DNA from: DATKSS01 sp049582065
GTDB lineage: Bacteria; Chloroflexota; Dormibacteria; Dormibacterales; Dormibacteraceae
Direction of reading: 5' to 3'
NCBI GenBank assembly: GCA_049582065.1
Contig: JBAUTF010000159.1
Location: 1 to 6,961, forward strand
Length of the DNA stretch: 6,961 nucleotides
The position numbers and the translations under genes are program-made. The notes under the pieces are model-generated. The model worked only from the letters and a program-made list of their open reading frames with translations, had not been told where the DNA came from and did no database searches. Below, one piece after another: positions 1-5,210 of this stretch (its first letter is position 1; every line of letters begins with the position of its first letter).

Positions 1-125
1 ACAGAGGTCCTCCCCCGCGGAACCCCCTCCTCTCCTCAGCCACGCTAGGAGGCGCTTTGAAGGTGGACCCGGAGGGGGACGGCCGGGATGAACCCGGCCT
101 GGAGGCCACCCCTCGCCTTACTCGT
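1..125. repeat. Structured tandem repeat, copy 1
   Basis: First copy of a unit repeated at 142-267, with only four differences: a substitution at 16, one at 63, a one-base insertion near 79-80, and a substitution at 113. The unit is GC-rich and can fold. Bases 23-30 (CCCCCTCC) pair with 71-78 (GGAGGGGG) around an inner hairpin at 32-51 (CTCCT/AGGAG and AGC/GCT, one bulged C). A second hairpin at 81-99 pairs GGCCGGG with CCCGGCC over the loop ATGAA. All four differences between copies fall outside these stems, which is weak support for a selected structure. No run of T follows either hairpin on either strand, so it is not a standard intrinsic terminator. No convincing ORF lies inside. The copy starts at the window edge, so the left limit of the array is unknown. 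I do not recognise the family. Confidence 0.85.
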
Positions 126-141
126 GAAAGCGCGGGTGAAG

Positions 142-267
142 ACAGAGGTCCTCCCCAGCGGAACCCCCTCCTCTCCTCAGCCACGCTAGGAGGCGCTTTG
201 AAGCTGGACCCGGAGGGGGAACGGCCGGGATGAACCCGGCCTGGAGGCCACCCCCCGCCTTACTCGT
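142..267. repeat. Structured tandem repeat, copy 2
   Basis: Second copy of the unit at 1-125, after a 16-base linker (126-141). The hairpin GGCCGGG-ATGAA-CCCGGCC is at 223-241. The last eight bases (260-267) are also the final two codons and stop of the minus-strand DUF309 gene, so the repeat sits directly against, and slightly inside, that gene's 3' end. Confidence 0.85.
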
Positions 268-604
268 AAGTGATGATCGGCATCGTCAGCTCCGGCCACC
301 CCGGGCCGGACATCGCGGCCAGGTGACCGTCGACGGCTTCGACCAGCGGCGTCAACCGCACGCCCAGGTGCATCGGTAGGTAGGGACGCAGGTAGCCCGC
401 CCCGGTCCGCCACTTGTTCACGGCCCCGCGCCGGTTGCGCCTGCCGTAGTGCAGGCAGCCGGCCGCGACCTGGATCAAGCCCTTGTAGAAACTCGAGTCG
501 GGGCCCCGGCGGTCCGGCGTCCATTCCCGCTCCCAGACCTCGTGCGCATCCCAGTAACGCCCGCTGTTGAAAAGCTCGATCCCCTCCGTCAGGAGCGGCT
601 TCAT
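260..604 (-). CDS. DUF309 domain protein
   Basis: A complete 114-residue protein of the DUF309 type. The hallmark is an N-terminal block, F-N-S-G-R-Y-W-D-A-H-E-V-W-E (about residues 12-25), followed by FYKGLIQVAAGCLHY (39-53) and a GA-containing helix (60-65). These match the small all-helical DUF309 fold, in which the HE-x-x-E and GLIQ-A positions are the most conserved. No catalytic function is established for the family and none is claimed here. Length is normal. The ATG at 604 is the only sensible start. No Shine-Dalgarno precedes it, and only 15 bases separate it from the divergent HD gene, so translation may be leaderless. The last two codons and stop (260-267) lie inside a repeat copy, so the extreme C-terminus (TYE) may be repeat-derived. 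The residues after about 95 look non-conserved. Confidence 0.85.
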   Translation of the reverse strand: MKPLLTEGIELFNSGRYWDAHEVWEREWTPDRRGPDSSFYKGLIQVAAGCLHYGRRNRRGAVNKWRTGAGYLRPYLPMHLGVRLTPLVEAVDGHLAAMSGPGWPELTMPIITYE

Positions 605-618
605 GGCGATAATCGCCA
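604..618. promoter_or_regulatory. Palindromic divergent promoter/operator candidate
   Basis: TGGCGATAATCGCCA is a perfect inverted repeat (7-base arms around A611) that fills the gap between the divergent starts at 604 (minus) and 620 (plus). Its centre, GATAATC, reads as a -10-like GATAAT on plus, ending 6 bases before the GTG. On minus it reads GATTAT, ending 4 bases before the ATG. The first distance fits a leaderless transcript; the second is slightly short. I see no good -35 element; any would lie inside the neighbouring coding regions. It could instead be, or also be, a repressor site. Confidence 0.4.
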
Positions 619-619
619 G

Positions 620-2008
620 GTGACCGACGCTCTATCGGAGTACTCGCGCGTCAATCTCTCGAGCGATCCCATCTACGGATACCTTCGCATCACGAAGGGC
701 GGCCCGGGTGGCGTGGCCGGGCACGCCTCCGAGCAGGACCTCGTGGACCATGCCTGGCTGCAGCGCCTGCGCCGCATCCACCAGCTGCAGAGCGCGTGGT
801 GGGTGTTCGCCACCGCCGAGCACTCGCGCTTCCAGCACGCCCTCGGGGCAATGCACCTGGCGGGCGAGTGGGCGCGACACCTGTACCCAACGCTCGCCGC
901 CGCATGCGAAAGGACGCCATCGCAGCAGCTGGTCGAGGAGACGATGCGCATGGCGGGCCTGCTGCACGACGTCGGCCACGGCCCTTTCGGCCATTTCTTC
1001 GACGACAACTACCTCGACACGTGGGGCATCGACCACGAGGTCGTCGGAAGGGCGCTCATCACCGGTCCGCTGAGCGAGCTGATCGCGGGTCTGGGCGCAT
1101 CGCCGGTGGCGGACTTCGACCCGCGTGAGCGGATCGATCCCCGCTGGGTCGCCTACCTCATCTCGTCGGCGGAGATGGATGGCTACAGTCCCCCGGCCTG
1201 GGTAGCGGCGCTGCGGCCGGCCATGGTCGGGGCGTACTCCGCCGACAACATGGACTACGTCCCTCGCGATTCCTATATATGTGGGGTGTCGACCGGACCG
1301 GTCGACGTACAACGCATCCTCCACTACTCGTTCATATCCGAGCGAGGCCTGACACTCCACTCGCACGCCGCCGAGGCGCTCTACATGTTCCTCAACGCCC
1401 GCCTCTACCTCTACCACCAGGTGTACTTTCATCGCACGGTGAGGCGGATCGACCTCCAGCTGCGCGAAGTATTCCGCCCGACGCTCGACCGGCTGCTCGG
1501 CGGTAACCCGCTGCAGAACCTCGAGCGTTTCGCGGCGTTGACGGAATGGTCGATGCTGTCGGACGTCGATCGGTGGGCGCAGGGCGAGGGCGACGCCGAG
1601 CAGAAGGAGCTGGGTGCAGCCTGGGCCGCGGTCGTCGCGCGCAAGCTCAAATGGAAGCTGATCTACCAGGGGCACACGGACGCGCGTGACATCCCCAGCG
1701 GGGCCCTCAGCGTCTCGAGGGACCAGTTCGCAAGCGAGCTGCGGGAGCACCTGCCTTCGAAGCTTCGCGACATCGTGTTCGAGGTCGACGTCGCGGCGCA
1801 GGAATCCCGCGCCTTCAACCCGATGATCGAGACCGCAGACATCCTCTTCTATGAGCCGCTGGAGGACCGCTACCAGCAGAGCCGCGTGCTCGACCTGTTC
1901 AAGCGGCTGCCGGTCCGCATGGCGCTGTTCCGGATCTTCGCCCACGACGAGACCCACCGCGACGCGCTGATCAAGGCCGCCAACAAAGTCCTGGGGCTGA
2001 CGGGCTAG
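620..2008 (+). CDS. HD-domain phosphohydrolase (dNTPase-like)
   Basis: A 462-residue protein of the COG1078 type, the HD superfamily group that includes SAMHD1 and Bacillus YwfO-like dNTP triphosphohydrolases. It opens with DPIYGYLRIT (residues 16-25), the usual start of the family. Metal ligands of the H...HD...D type are all visible: H73 in EHSRFQHALG, H116-D117 in LLHDVGHGPFGHFFD, and D209 in SADNMDYVPRD. Y213 and D217 match the nucleotide-contacting Tyr and Asp that follow the last ligand in SAMHD1. H120, D128 and H139 match its catalytic residues. Likely role: cytosolic hydrolysis of dNTPs or related nucleotides; substrate and allosteric control cannot be read from sequence. GTG 620 was chosen because it leaves a normal short N-terminus before the DPI block, while the longer frame back to 449 would overlap the DUF309 gene completely. 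No Shine-Dalgarno is well placed; GATAAT at 608-613 suggests a leaderless start. Confidence 0.88.
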   Translation: MTDALSEYSRVNLSSDPIYGYLRITKGGPGGVAGHASEQDLVDHAWLQRLRRIHQLQSAWWVFATAEHSRFQHALGAMHLAGEWARHLYPTLAAACERTPSQQLVEETMRMAGLLHDVGHGPFGHFFDDNYLDTWGIDHEVVGRALITGPLSELIAGLGASPVADFDPRERIDPRWVAYLISSAEMDGYSPPAWVAALRPAMVGAYSADNMDYVPRDSYICGVSTGPVDVQRILHYSFISERGLTLHSHAAEALYMFLNARLYLYHQVYFHRTVRRIDLQLREVFRPTLDRLLGGNPLQNLERFAALTEWSMLSDVDRWAQGEGDAEQKELGAAWAAVVARKLKWKLIYQGHTDARDIPSGALSVSRDQFASELREHLPSKLRDIVFEVDVAAQESRAFNPMIETADILFYEPLEDRYQQSRVLDLFKRLPVRMALFRIFAHDETHRDALIKAANKVLGLTG

Positions 2009-2283
2009 AAGTCGTCGCCGCCGAAGTCGTCGCCGCCGAAGTCGCCGCCGCCCCCGCCGTCGAAGTCGCCACCCCCACCCGCGCCGTCGAAGTCGTCGCC
2101 GTCCCCGAAGTCGTTCCCCCCAGCGTCGGCGTCATCCGAGCGGACCGTGGCGAAATTCGAAACGAGGCGTTGCAGGGCTTTTTTGCCGCAGTGCGGGCAT
2201 GGCGGGTCGGCTGACATGTAGCTGCCGAGCAGGGCGGACGACCGCTTGCGGCACTCGTCGCAGCGGTACTCGTAGATGGGCAC
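2005..2283 (-). CDS. FmdB-type zinc-ribbon protein with Gly/Asp/Phe tail
   Basis: A 92-residue protein starting at GTG 2283. It begins V(M)-PIYEYRC, the typical FmdB/CxxC_CXXC_SSSS start, and has a zinc ribbon from C8-x2-C11 and C29-x2-C32 (CDEC and CPHC), followed by LQRLVSNF (37-44). The family is often annotated as a putative regulatory protein, but its function is not established. Residues 53-92 are a low-complexity acidic tail with six DF pairs, at 58, 64, 73, 81, 86 and 91, set in Gly/Asp; the protein ends on the last DF. The tail is encoded by a GC-rich imperfect repeat. A longer frame to 2508 exists, but it runs through the divergent PLP gene and adds no family sequence. The stop shares CTAG with the convergent HD gene. 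The hexamer GATAAT (2296-2291) lies 7 bases before the GTG and no Shine-Dalgarno is seen, which suggests leaderless expression. Confidence 0.85.
   Translation of the reverse strand: MPIYEYRCDECRKRSSALLGSYMSADPPCPHCGKKALQRLVSNFATVRSDDADAGGNDFGDGDDFDGAGGGGDFDGGGGGDFGGDDFGGDDF
2009..2038. repeat. 15-bp tandem repeat in the FmdB tail
   Basis: Two exact copies of AAGTCGTCGCCGCCG (2009-2023 and 2024-2038), followed by degenerate relatives to about 2120. On the minus strand they encode the GGDDF units at the C-terminus of the zinc-ribbon protein. Units of 15 bp keep frame, so copy-number change would alter tail length without breaking the gene. Confidence 0.85.
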
Positions 2284-2299
2284 GCATAGGATTATCCGG
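2284..2299. promoter_or_regulatory. Compact divergent promoter candidate
   Basis: This 16-base gap separates the GTG of the FmdB gene (minus) from the ATG of the PLP gene (plus). It contains GGATTATCC (2289-2297), a perfect palindrome around T2293. On minus it reads GATAAT ending 7 bases before the GTG. On plus it reads GATTAT ending 4 bases before the ATG, or alternatively TAGGAT (2287-2292) ending 7 bases before it. AGGA at 2288-2291 could also serve as a weak ribosome site for the plus gene. No clear -35 element is seen. The core GATAATC is the same as in the gap at 604-618. Confidence 0.4.
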
Positions 2300-3208
2300 A
2301 TGATCGAGATCCAGCGCATTCGCGCCGCAGCCGAGAGGGCGCGCCCGCACGTGCTGCGTACGCCTCTTGTGCCGGTTGAGGGCGCCTTGTTGAAGCTCGA
2401 ATGCCTGCAGCCGACCGGCAGCTTCAAGGTGCGGGGATTCTTCGCCGCCGCTCTGCTCCTTCCGAAGGAGAGGCTGCGCAAAGGGCTCATCACGGTGAGC
2501 GCCGGCAACGCGGCCCAGGCCTGCGCCTACGTTGCCCGCGAACTGGGCGTCTCGTGTCGCGTGGTCATGTACGACACCGCGCCGCCACCCAAGGTCGAAG
2601 GGGTCAAGCGCTGGGGCGGGGTGCCGATCCCGATGCCGCGGGACGAGATGTTGCAGTGGATGGCCGCTGAAGGCTGGCACGATGAGCCCGAGTGTTTCAT
2701 CCACCCGTTTGCGGACCGCGAAGTGATGGCCGGGCACGGCGGTCTCGGTCTCGAGCTCGTCGAAGACGTTCCGGACCTGGCGCGGGTCATCGTGCCGGTC
2801 GGCGGAGGGGGCCTGGTCACTGGTGTGGCGTCCGCGATCAAAGCCCTGCGGCCTGAGATCGAGGTCATCGGAGTCCAGTCGGACGGGTATCCGCTTTGGA
2901 CACGCAGCCTCGAGGCCGGCGGTCCGGTCGCGATCAAGCCGGAGACGATCGCCGACGGCACGACCGCCCCGTTCGATGCGCGGATGTTCGAGCTCTTGAA
3001 GGAGTGCGTGGACCGGTGGCTGACGGTCCCTGAACCGCGTCTGAGGGCGGCGGTGCCGCAGGTCGTGTCCGAGGCGAAGGTCGTTGCCGAAGGGGCGGGG
3101 GCGCTCGCCTACGCGGCCCTCGAGCAGCTCGAGCCCGGCCCTAAGACTGTGGCCGTGATCAGCGGAGGCAACATCGACCCGAAGCTGCTGGCCGGCCTCC
3201 TCAGCTGA
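2300..3208 (+). CDS. Threonine/serine dehydratase-like PLP enzyme
   Basis: A 302-residue fold-type II PLP enzyme. K43 in PTGSFKVRG is the expected Schiff-base lysine. SAGNAAQ (67-73) is the substrate/cofactor loop, here with Ala where threonine dehydratases usually have His (SxGNHAQ). VGGGGL (167-172) binds the PLP phosphate and SGGNID (288-293) closes the site. E264 lies in AEGAGA. It has no ACT regulatory domain, so it is sized like catabolic threonine or serine dehydratases and serine racemases rather than full-length biosynthetic IlvA. Likely reaction: deamination of L-threonine to 2-oxobutyrate and/or L-serine to pyruvate in the cytosol; specificity cannot be fixed from sequence. ATG 2300 was chosen over ATG 2276 because the latter overlaps the FmdB gene and adds eight non-family residues. 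The gene ends overlapping the convergent membrane gene by 8 bases. Confidence 0.85.
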   Translation: MIEIQRIRAAAERARPHVLRTPLVPVEGALLKLECLQPTGSFKVRGFFAAALLLPKERLRKGLITVSAGNAAQACAYVARELGVSCRVVMYDTAPPPKVEGVKRWGGVPIPMPRDEMLQWMAAEGWHDEPECFIHPFADREVMAGHGGLGLELVEDVPDLARVIVPVGGGGLVTGVASAIKALRPEIEVIGVQSDGYPLWTRSLEAGGPVAIKPETIADGTTAPFDARMFELLKECVDRWLTVPEPRLRAAVPQVVSEAKVVAEGAGALAYAALEQLEPGPKTVAVISGGNIDPKLLAGLLS

Positions 3209-3216
3209 CGGCCGGC
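3191..3216. terminator. Hairpin at convergent gene ends
   Basis: GCCGGCC (3191-3197) pairs with GGCCGGC (3210-3216) over a 12-base loop that contains TCAGCTGA, which carries both stop codons. The position between two convergent genes suits a bidirectional terminator or an mRNA 3'-end hairpin. There is no T run on either side, so classical intrinsic termination is not supported. Confidence 0.35.
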
Positions 3217-3905
3217 TTCACCCTGGTCATTCCCCACGGCCCTCGTCTGACCAGCGCGATCAGCATCCAGACGAAAAGCGCAGCGCTCGGGATGGAAGTC
3301 ACCAGCCCGAGCCAGTAGGTCCACGCCGGCATGCTGAAACCCGACGCGCCAGACAGCGCGGAGCCGCCGGCGGCGCTGACCAGGTTGATCGGCAGAGAGA
3401 TCGCGCTGAGGCCGAGGAAGACGAGGAGCACGTAGTAGAGCCACGTCCACCTGTTGAGCGCTCCTATGATCACCACCAGGCAGATGGCCACGCCGAAGAT
3501 GGCCGCTACCCAGGTAATCCCTCCGATCATCGAGCTGATCGTGTCGGCGAGGCCCGGCGGCGGCGGGCTGACGGTCGGGTTGAGCTGCTGCTGGCGCTGG
3601 ATGCTCTGGTTGATGCTCTGCTTGACCGCCTGCGTCATCGGTCCGGCCATCCAGAAAGGGAGCGAGAGCGCGTAGAGCGCCGACAGGCCGTACCAGGCCG
3701 CCACAGTGAGCTGGAGCGGCCTCGTCCACGAGGTCGGTTGCCGGACCGACGGCTGCGGCTGCTGGTAGGACATGGCAGGCGAGGGCGGCCCGGTCGGAAC
3801 CCACGCTTCACCGTTCCAGCGATTCCTGCCGTCAAGCGACAGCGTGCTGAGCCATTGCAGGCCATCCCAGTAGTACATGCCGTCTGGCGAGATCTTCATG
3901 CTCAT
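3201..3905 (-). CDS. Four-helix membrane protein with two WDG repeats
   Basis: A 234-residue protein that I do not recognise as a named family. Residues 6-35 hold two copies of a 17-residue-period motif, S-P-D-G-x3-W-D-G-x2-W (6-18) and S-L-D-G-x3-W-N-G-x2-W (23-35). These resemble the short Trp/Gly N-terminal modules (DUF2510-like) found on many actinobacterial-type membrane proteins. A Pro/Gln linker follows, then four predicted membrane helices at about 65-87, 123-150, 155-177 and 194-219. A Gln-rich, Pro-rich loop lies between helices 1 and 2 (about 91-118). There is no signal peptide; the repeats are probably cytoplasmic and may bind a partner, but this is inference. The start at 3905 overlaps the aldolase stop in ATGA, so the two are translationally coupled. 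A second ATG two codons later is possible. Confidence 0.8.
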   Translation of the reverse strand: MSMKISPDGMYYWDGLQWLSTLSLDGRNRWNGEAWVPTGPPSPAMSYQQPQPSVRQPTSWTRPLQLTVAAWYGLSALYALSLPFWMAGPMTQAVKQSINQSIQRQQQLNPTVSPPPPGLADTISSMIGGITWVAAIFGVAICLVVIIGALNRWTWLYYVLLVFLGLSAISLPINLVSAAGGSALSGASGFSMPAWTYWLGLVTSIPSAALFVWMLIALVRRGPWGMTRVKPAVS

Positions 3906-4930
3906 GCGGACAAAACCTCCTCGCAGACCTTGAGCGCGGACTGGACGTCCTCCGCGTCGATTCCGTGGTGCGTGACGAACCGCATTCGGTTGGGTCCGGT
4001 CCAGTCCGCGAGCAGGCCGCGTCTCGCGCACTCCTCGGTGAACGCCGGCGCGCCCATCCGCTCGAGGTCGAAATAGACCAGGTTGGTCTGAACGCGCGCC
4101 AGCTCGCAGGTGACGCCTGGCAGCTCGGCCAGCCCTTCAGCCAGGGTCCGGGCGTTGGCGTGGTCCTCGGCCAGGCGGTCGACCATCGATTCGAGGGCGA
4201 CCAGTCCCGCCGCGGCGAGCACGCCCGTCTGGCGCATCCCGCCGCCAAGGCGCTTGCGCCAGCGCCGGGCCTCATGGACGACCTCGTGCGAGCCGCAGAA
4301 GATGCTGCCGGCGGGGCAGGCCAGGCCCTTGGAAAGACAGAAGGTCACGGTGTCCGCACACGCGGCGATGTCCTTCACATCCACTCCGGACGCCACAGCG
4401 GCGTTGAAGATTCGGGCCCCGTCGAGGTGAACGCGCAGGCCCTGGTTTCGGGCGGCCTCGGCCGCGGCACGGAGGTCGGCCAGGGGCCAGACCACTCCGC
4501 CGTGCCGGTTGTGGGTGTCTTCGAACGTCACCGCCGCGCTGATCGGCTGGTGCGGGTCGTCGCGCGGCCTGACTGCGTCCACGACCTGCCCGGCCGACAT
4601 GACCCCTGTCTCCGTGACGACGGGCCGGATCTGCACCCCCGCCACGGCGGCCGCGCCGGCGGACTCGTAGAGGAAGACGTGCGAGTCGGCGTCGGCGATC
4701 AGCTCCTCGCCCCTTTGCGCGTTGACCGCGACGCCGATCAAGTTGCCCATCGTCCCGCTGGGCACGAACACCGCCGCCTCCTTGCCGAGCCGCGCTGCGG
4801 CGACCTCCTCGAGCCGGTTCACCGTCGGGTCGTCTCCGAACACGTCGTCGCCCAGCGGCGCCGTGGCCATCGCGTGGCGCATCTCAGGCGTGGGCATCGT
4901 CACGGTGTCCGAGCGAAGGTCGATCCGCAT
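3902..4930 (-). CDS. ltaE: Low-specificity L-threonine aldolase
   Basis: A 342-residue fold-type I PLP enzyme that splits L-threonine or L-allo-threonine into glycine and acetaldehyde. It starts MRIDLRSDTVT, the family signature, with the substrate-binding Ser at position 7. VPSGTMGN (56-63) is the phosphate-binding loop and H84 (DSHVFLYE) stacks on the cofactor. D170 and R173 in HLDGARIFNA bind the pyridine N and substrate. K201 in LSKGLACPAG is the Schiff-base lysine, and R317 in MRFVTHHG is the expected carboxylate-binding Arg. Length matches E. coli LtaE. The ATG at 4930 was chosen because the family always begins just before DLRSDT; the longer frame to 5128 runs through the non-coding inverted-repeat segment. 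A GTG one codon upstream is the only close rival. No Shine-Dalgarno; a weak GACACT lies 6 bases before the start. It leads an operon with the membrane protein gene. Confidence 0.92.
   Translation of the reverse strand: MRIDLRSDTVTMPTPEMRHAMATAPLGDDVFGDDPTVNRLEEVAAARLGKEAAVFVPSGTMGNLIGVAVNAQRGEELIADADSHVFLYESAGAAAVAGVQIRPVVTETGVMSAGQVVDAVRPRDDPHQPISAAVTFEDTHNRHGGVVWPLADLRAAAEAARNQGLRVHLDGARIFNAAVASGVDVKDIAACADTVTFCLSKGLACPAGSIFCGSHEVVHEARRWRKRLGGGMRQTGVLAAAGLVALESMVDRLAEDHANARTLAEGLAELPGVTCELARVQTNLVYFDLERMGAPAFTEECARRGLLADWTGPNRMRFVTHHGIDAEDVQSALKVCEEVLSA
3916..3922 (-). promoter_or_regulatory. Shine-Dalgarno for the membrane protein gene
   Basis: GAGGAGG on the minus strand, 10 bases before the ATG at 3905 and inside the end of the aldolase gene. 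It is the only strong Shine-Dalgarno seen before any gene here. It fits an internal operon gene, whereas the first genes of transcripts appear leaderless. Confidence 0.6.
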
Positions 4931-4936
4931 CACTAG

Positions 4937-5190
4937 AGTGTCGGGCCCCCGAGTTTCCTTGCATCTTCGCGGCCTAGGCGGCCGGGCGCCGCCCCACCCC
5001 GCGAAATCTGCGATTTCGTGGGGACCCCGGGCGGCGCTGAAGCCTGCGTCAAGGGGCCCGGCGCGGCTTCGCCGCCCCGCGTCCACGGCGCGGGGACCCC
5101 GGCAGCGATGCGCTCCTCGCCTCGCCACCCTTTCCTTGGCTCCGGCTGCCGATGCCGCGAATCTGCTTCAGACCTCGGGGTCCCGACACT
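4937..5190. repeat. 254-bp segment with long terminal inverted repeats
   Basis: The segment starts AGTGTCGGGCCCCCGAG (4937-4953) and ends CTCGGGGTCCCGACACT (5174-5190), inverted copies with 16 of 17 matches. Without gaps, the match continues inward to about 49 bases at 37 of 49, including GCA and TTCGCGGC blocks followed by GGC and GCCGG. The inside is GC-rich with several hairpins (4986-5037, 5075-5095) and no credible gene. Adjacent flanks show no clear target-site duplication. It could be a small non-autonomous transposable element (MITE-like) or a symmetric divergent control region, since each arm faces a gene start (4930 minus, 5211 plus). The arm next to ltaE carries that gene's only -10 candidate. 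Confidence 0.6.
4986..5037. other. Long two-part hairpin inside the 254-bp segment
   Basis: The inner arm CCCCGCGAAATC (4997-5008) pairs with GATTTCGTGGGG (5012-5023) over the loop TGC: 12 pairs, one of them G-T. An outer arm, GCGCCGCCC (4986-4994), pairs perfectly with GGGCGGCGC (5029-5037), separated from the inner stem by 2 and 5 bases. No T run follows on either strand, so it is not a standard terminator. It could form a cruciform or a stable RNA hairpin. A second hairpin, CCCCGCG/CGCGGGG, is at 5075-5095. Confidence 0.7.
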
Positions 5191-5195
5191 CCCCT

Positions 5196-5201
5196 TAATC
5201 T
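5196..5201 (+). promoter_or_regulatory. -10 candidate for the amidohydrolase gene
   Basis: TAATCT matches the TANNNT form of a -10 box and ends 9 bases before the GTG at 5211. This predicts a transcript starting at or within about 3 bases of the start codon. No Shine-Dalgarno is present in the AT-poor bases before GTG. No -35 element is evident. Confidence 0.35.
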
Positions 5202-5210
5202 AACCGCGCC

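Noticed and set aside
81..99. GGCCGGG-ATGAA-CCCGGCC hairpin as an intrinsic terminator
   Set aside because: No run of T follows on either strand, and it is an internal part of a duplicated larger unit.
1..267. CRISPR array or known riboswitch
   Set aside because: Units of about 125 bp with a 16-base linker do not fit CRISPR geometry, and I could not match the conserved cores of the common riboswitch classes.
449..619. N-terminal extension of the HD protein from an ATG at 449
   Set aside because: The extension is antisense to the conserved part of the DUF309 gene, has no family similarity, and the family begins near the DPIYGY block just after GTG 620.
632..1957. Minus-strand 441-residue open frame opposite the HD gene
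   Set aside because: It is fully antisense to a motif-verified gene, with Arg/Val/Gln-rich composition typical of a high-GC shadow frame and no recognisable domain.
620..2008. HD protein as a phage-defence dNTPase system
   Set aside because: The catalytic motifs fit, but the neighbours (DUF309, FmdB, amino acid enzymes) show no defence, toxin or sensor genes, and this family is a common housekeeping protein.
3965..4936. Plus-strand 323-residue open frame opposite the aldolase
   Set aside because: It is antisense to a confidently identified enzyme; its His/Arg/Gly/Val-rich composition is that of a shadow frame.
4931..5128. N-terminal extension of the threonine aldolase
   Set aside because: The added residues are Arg/Gly/Pro-rich, cross the long hairpin of the non-coding segment, and precede the invariant family start at DLRSDT.
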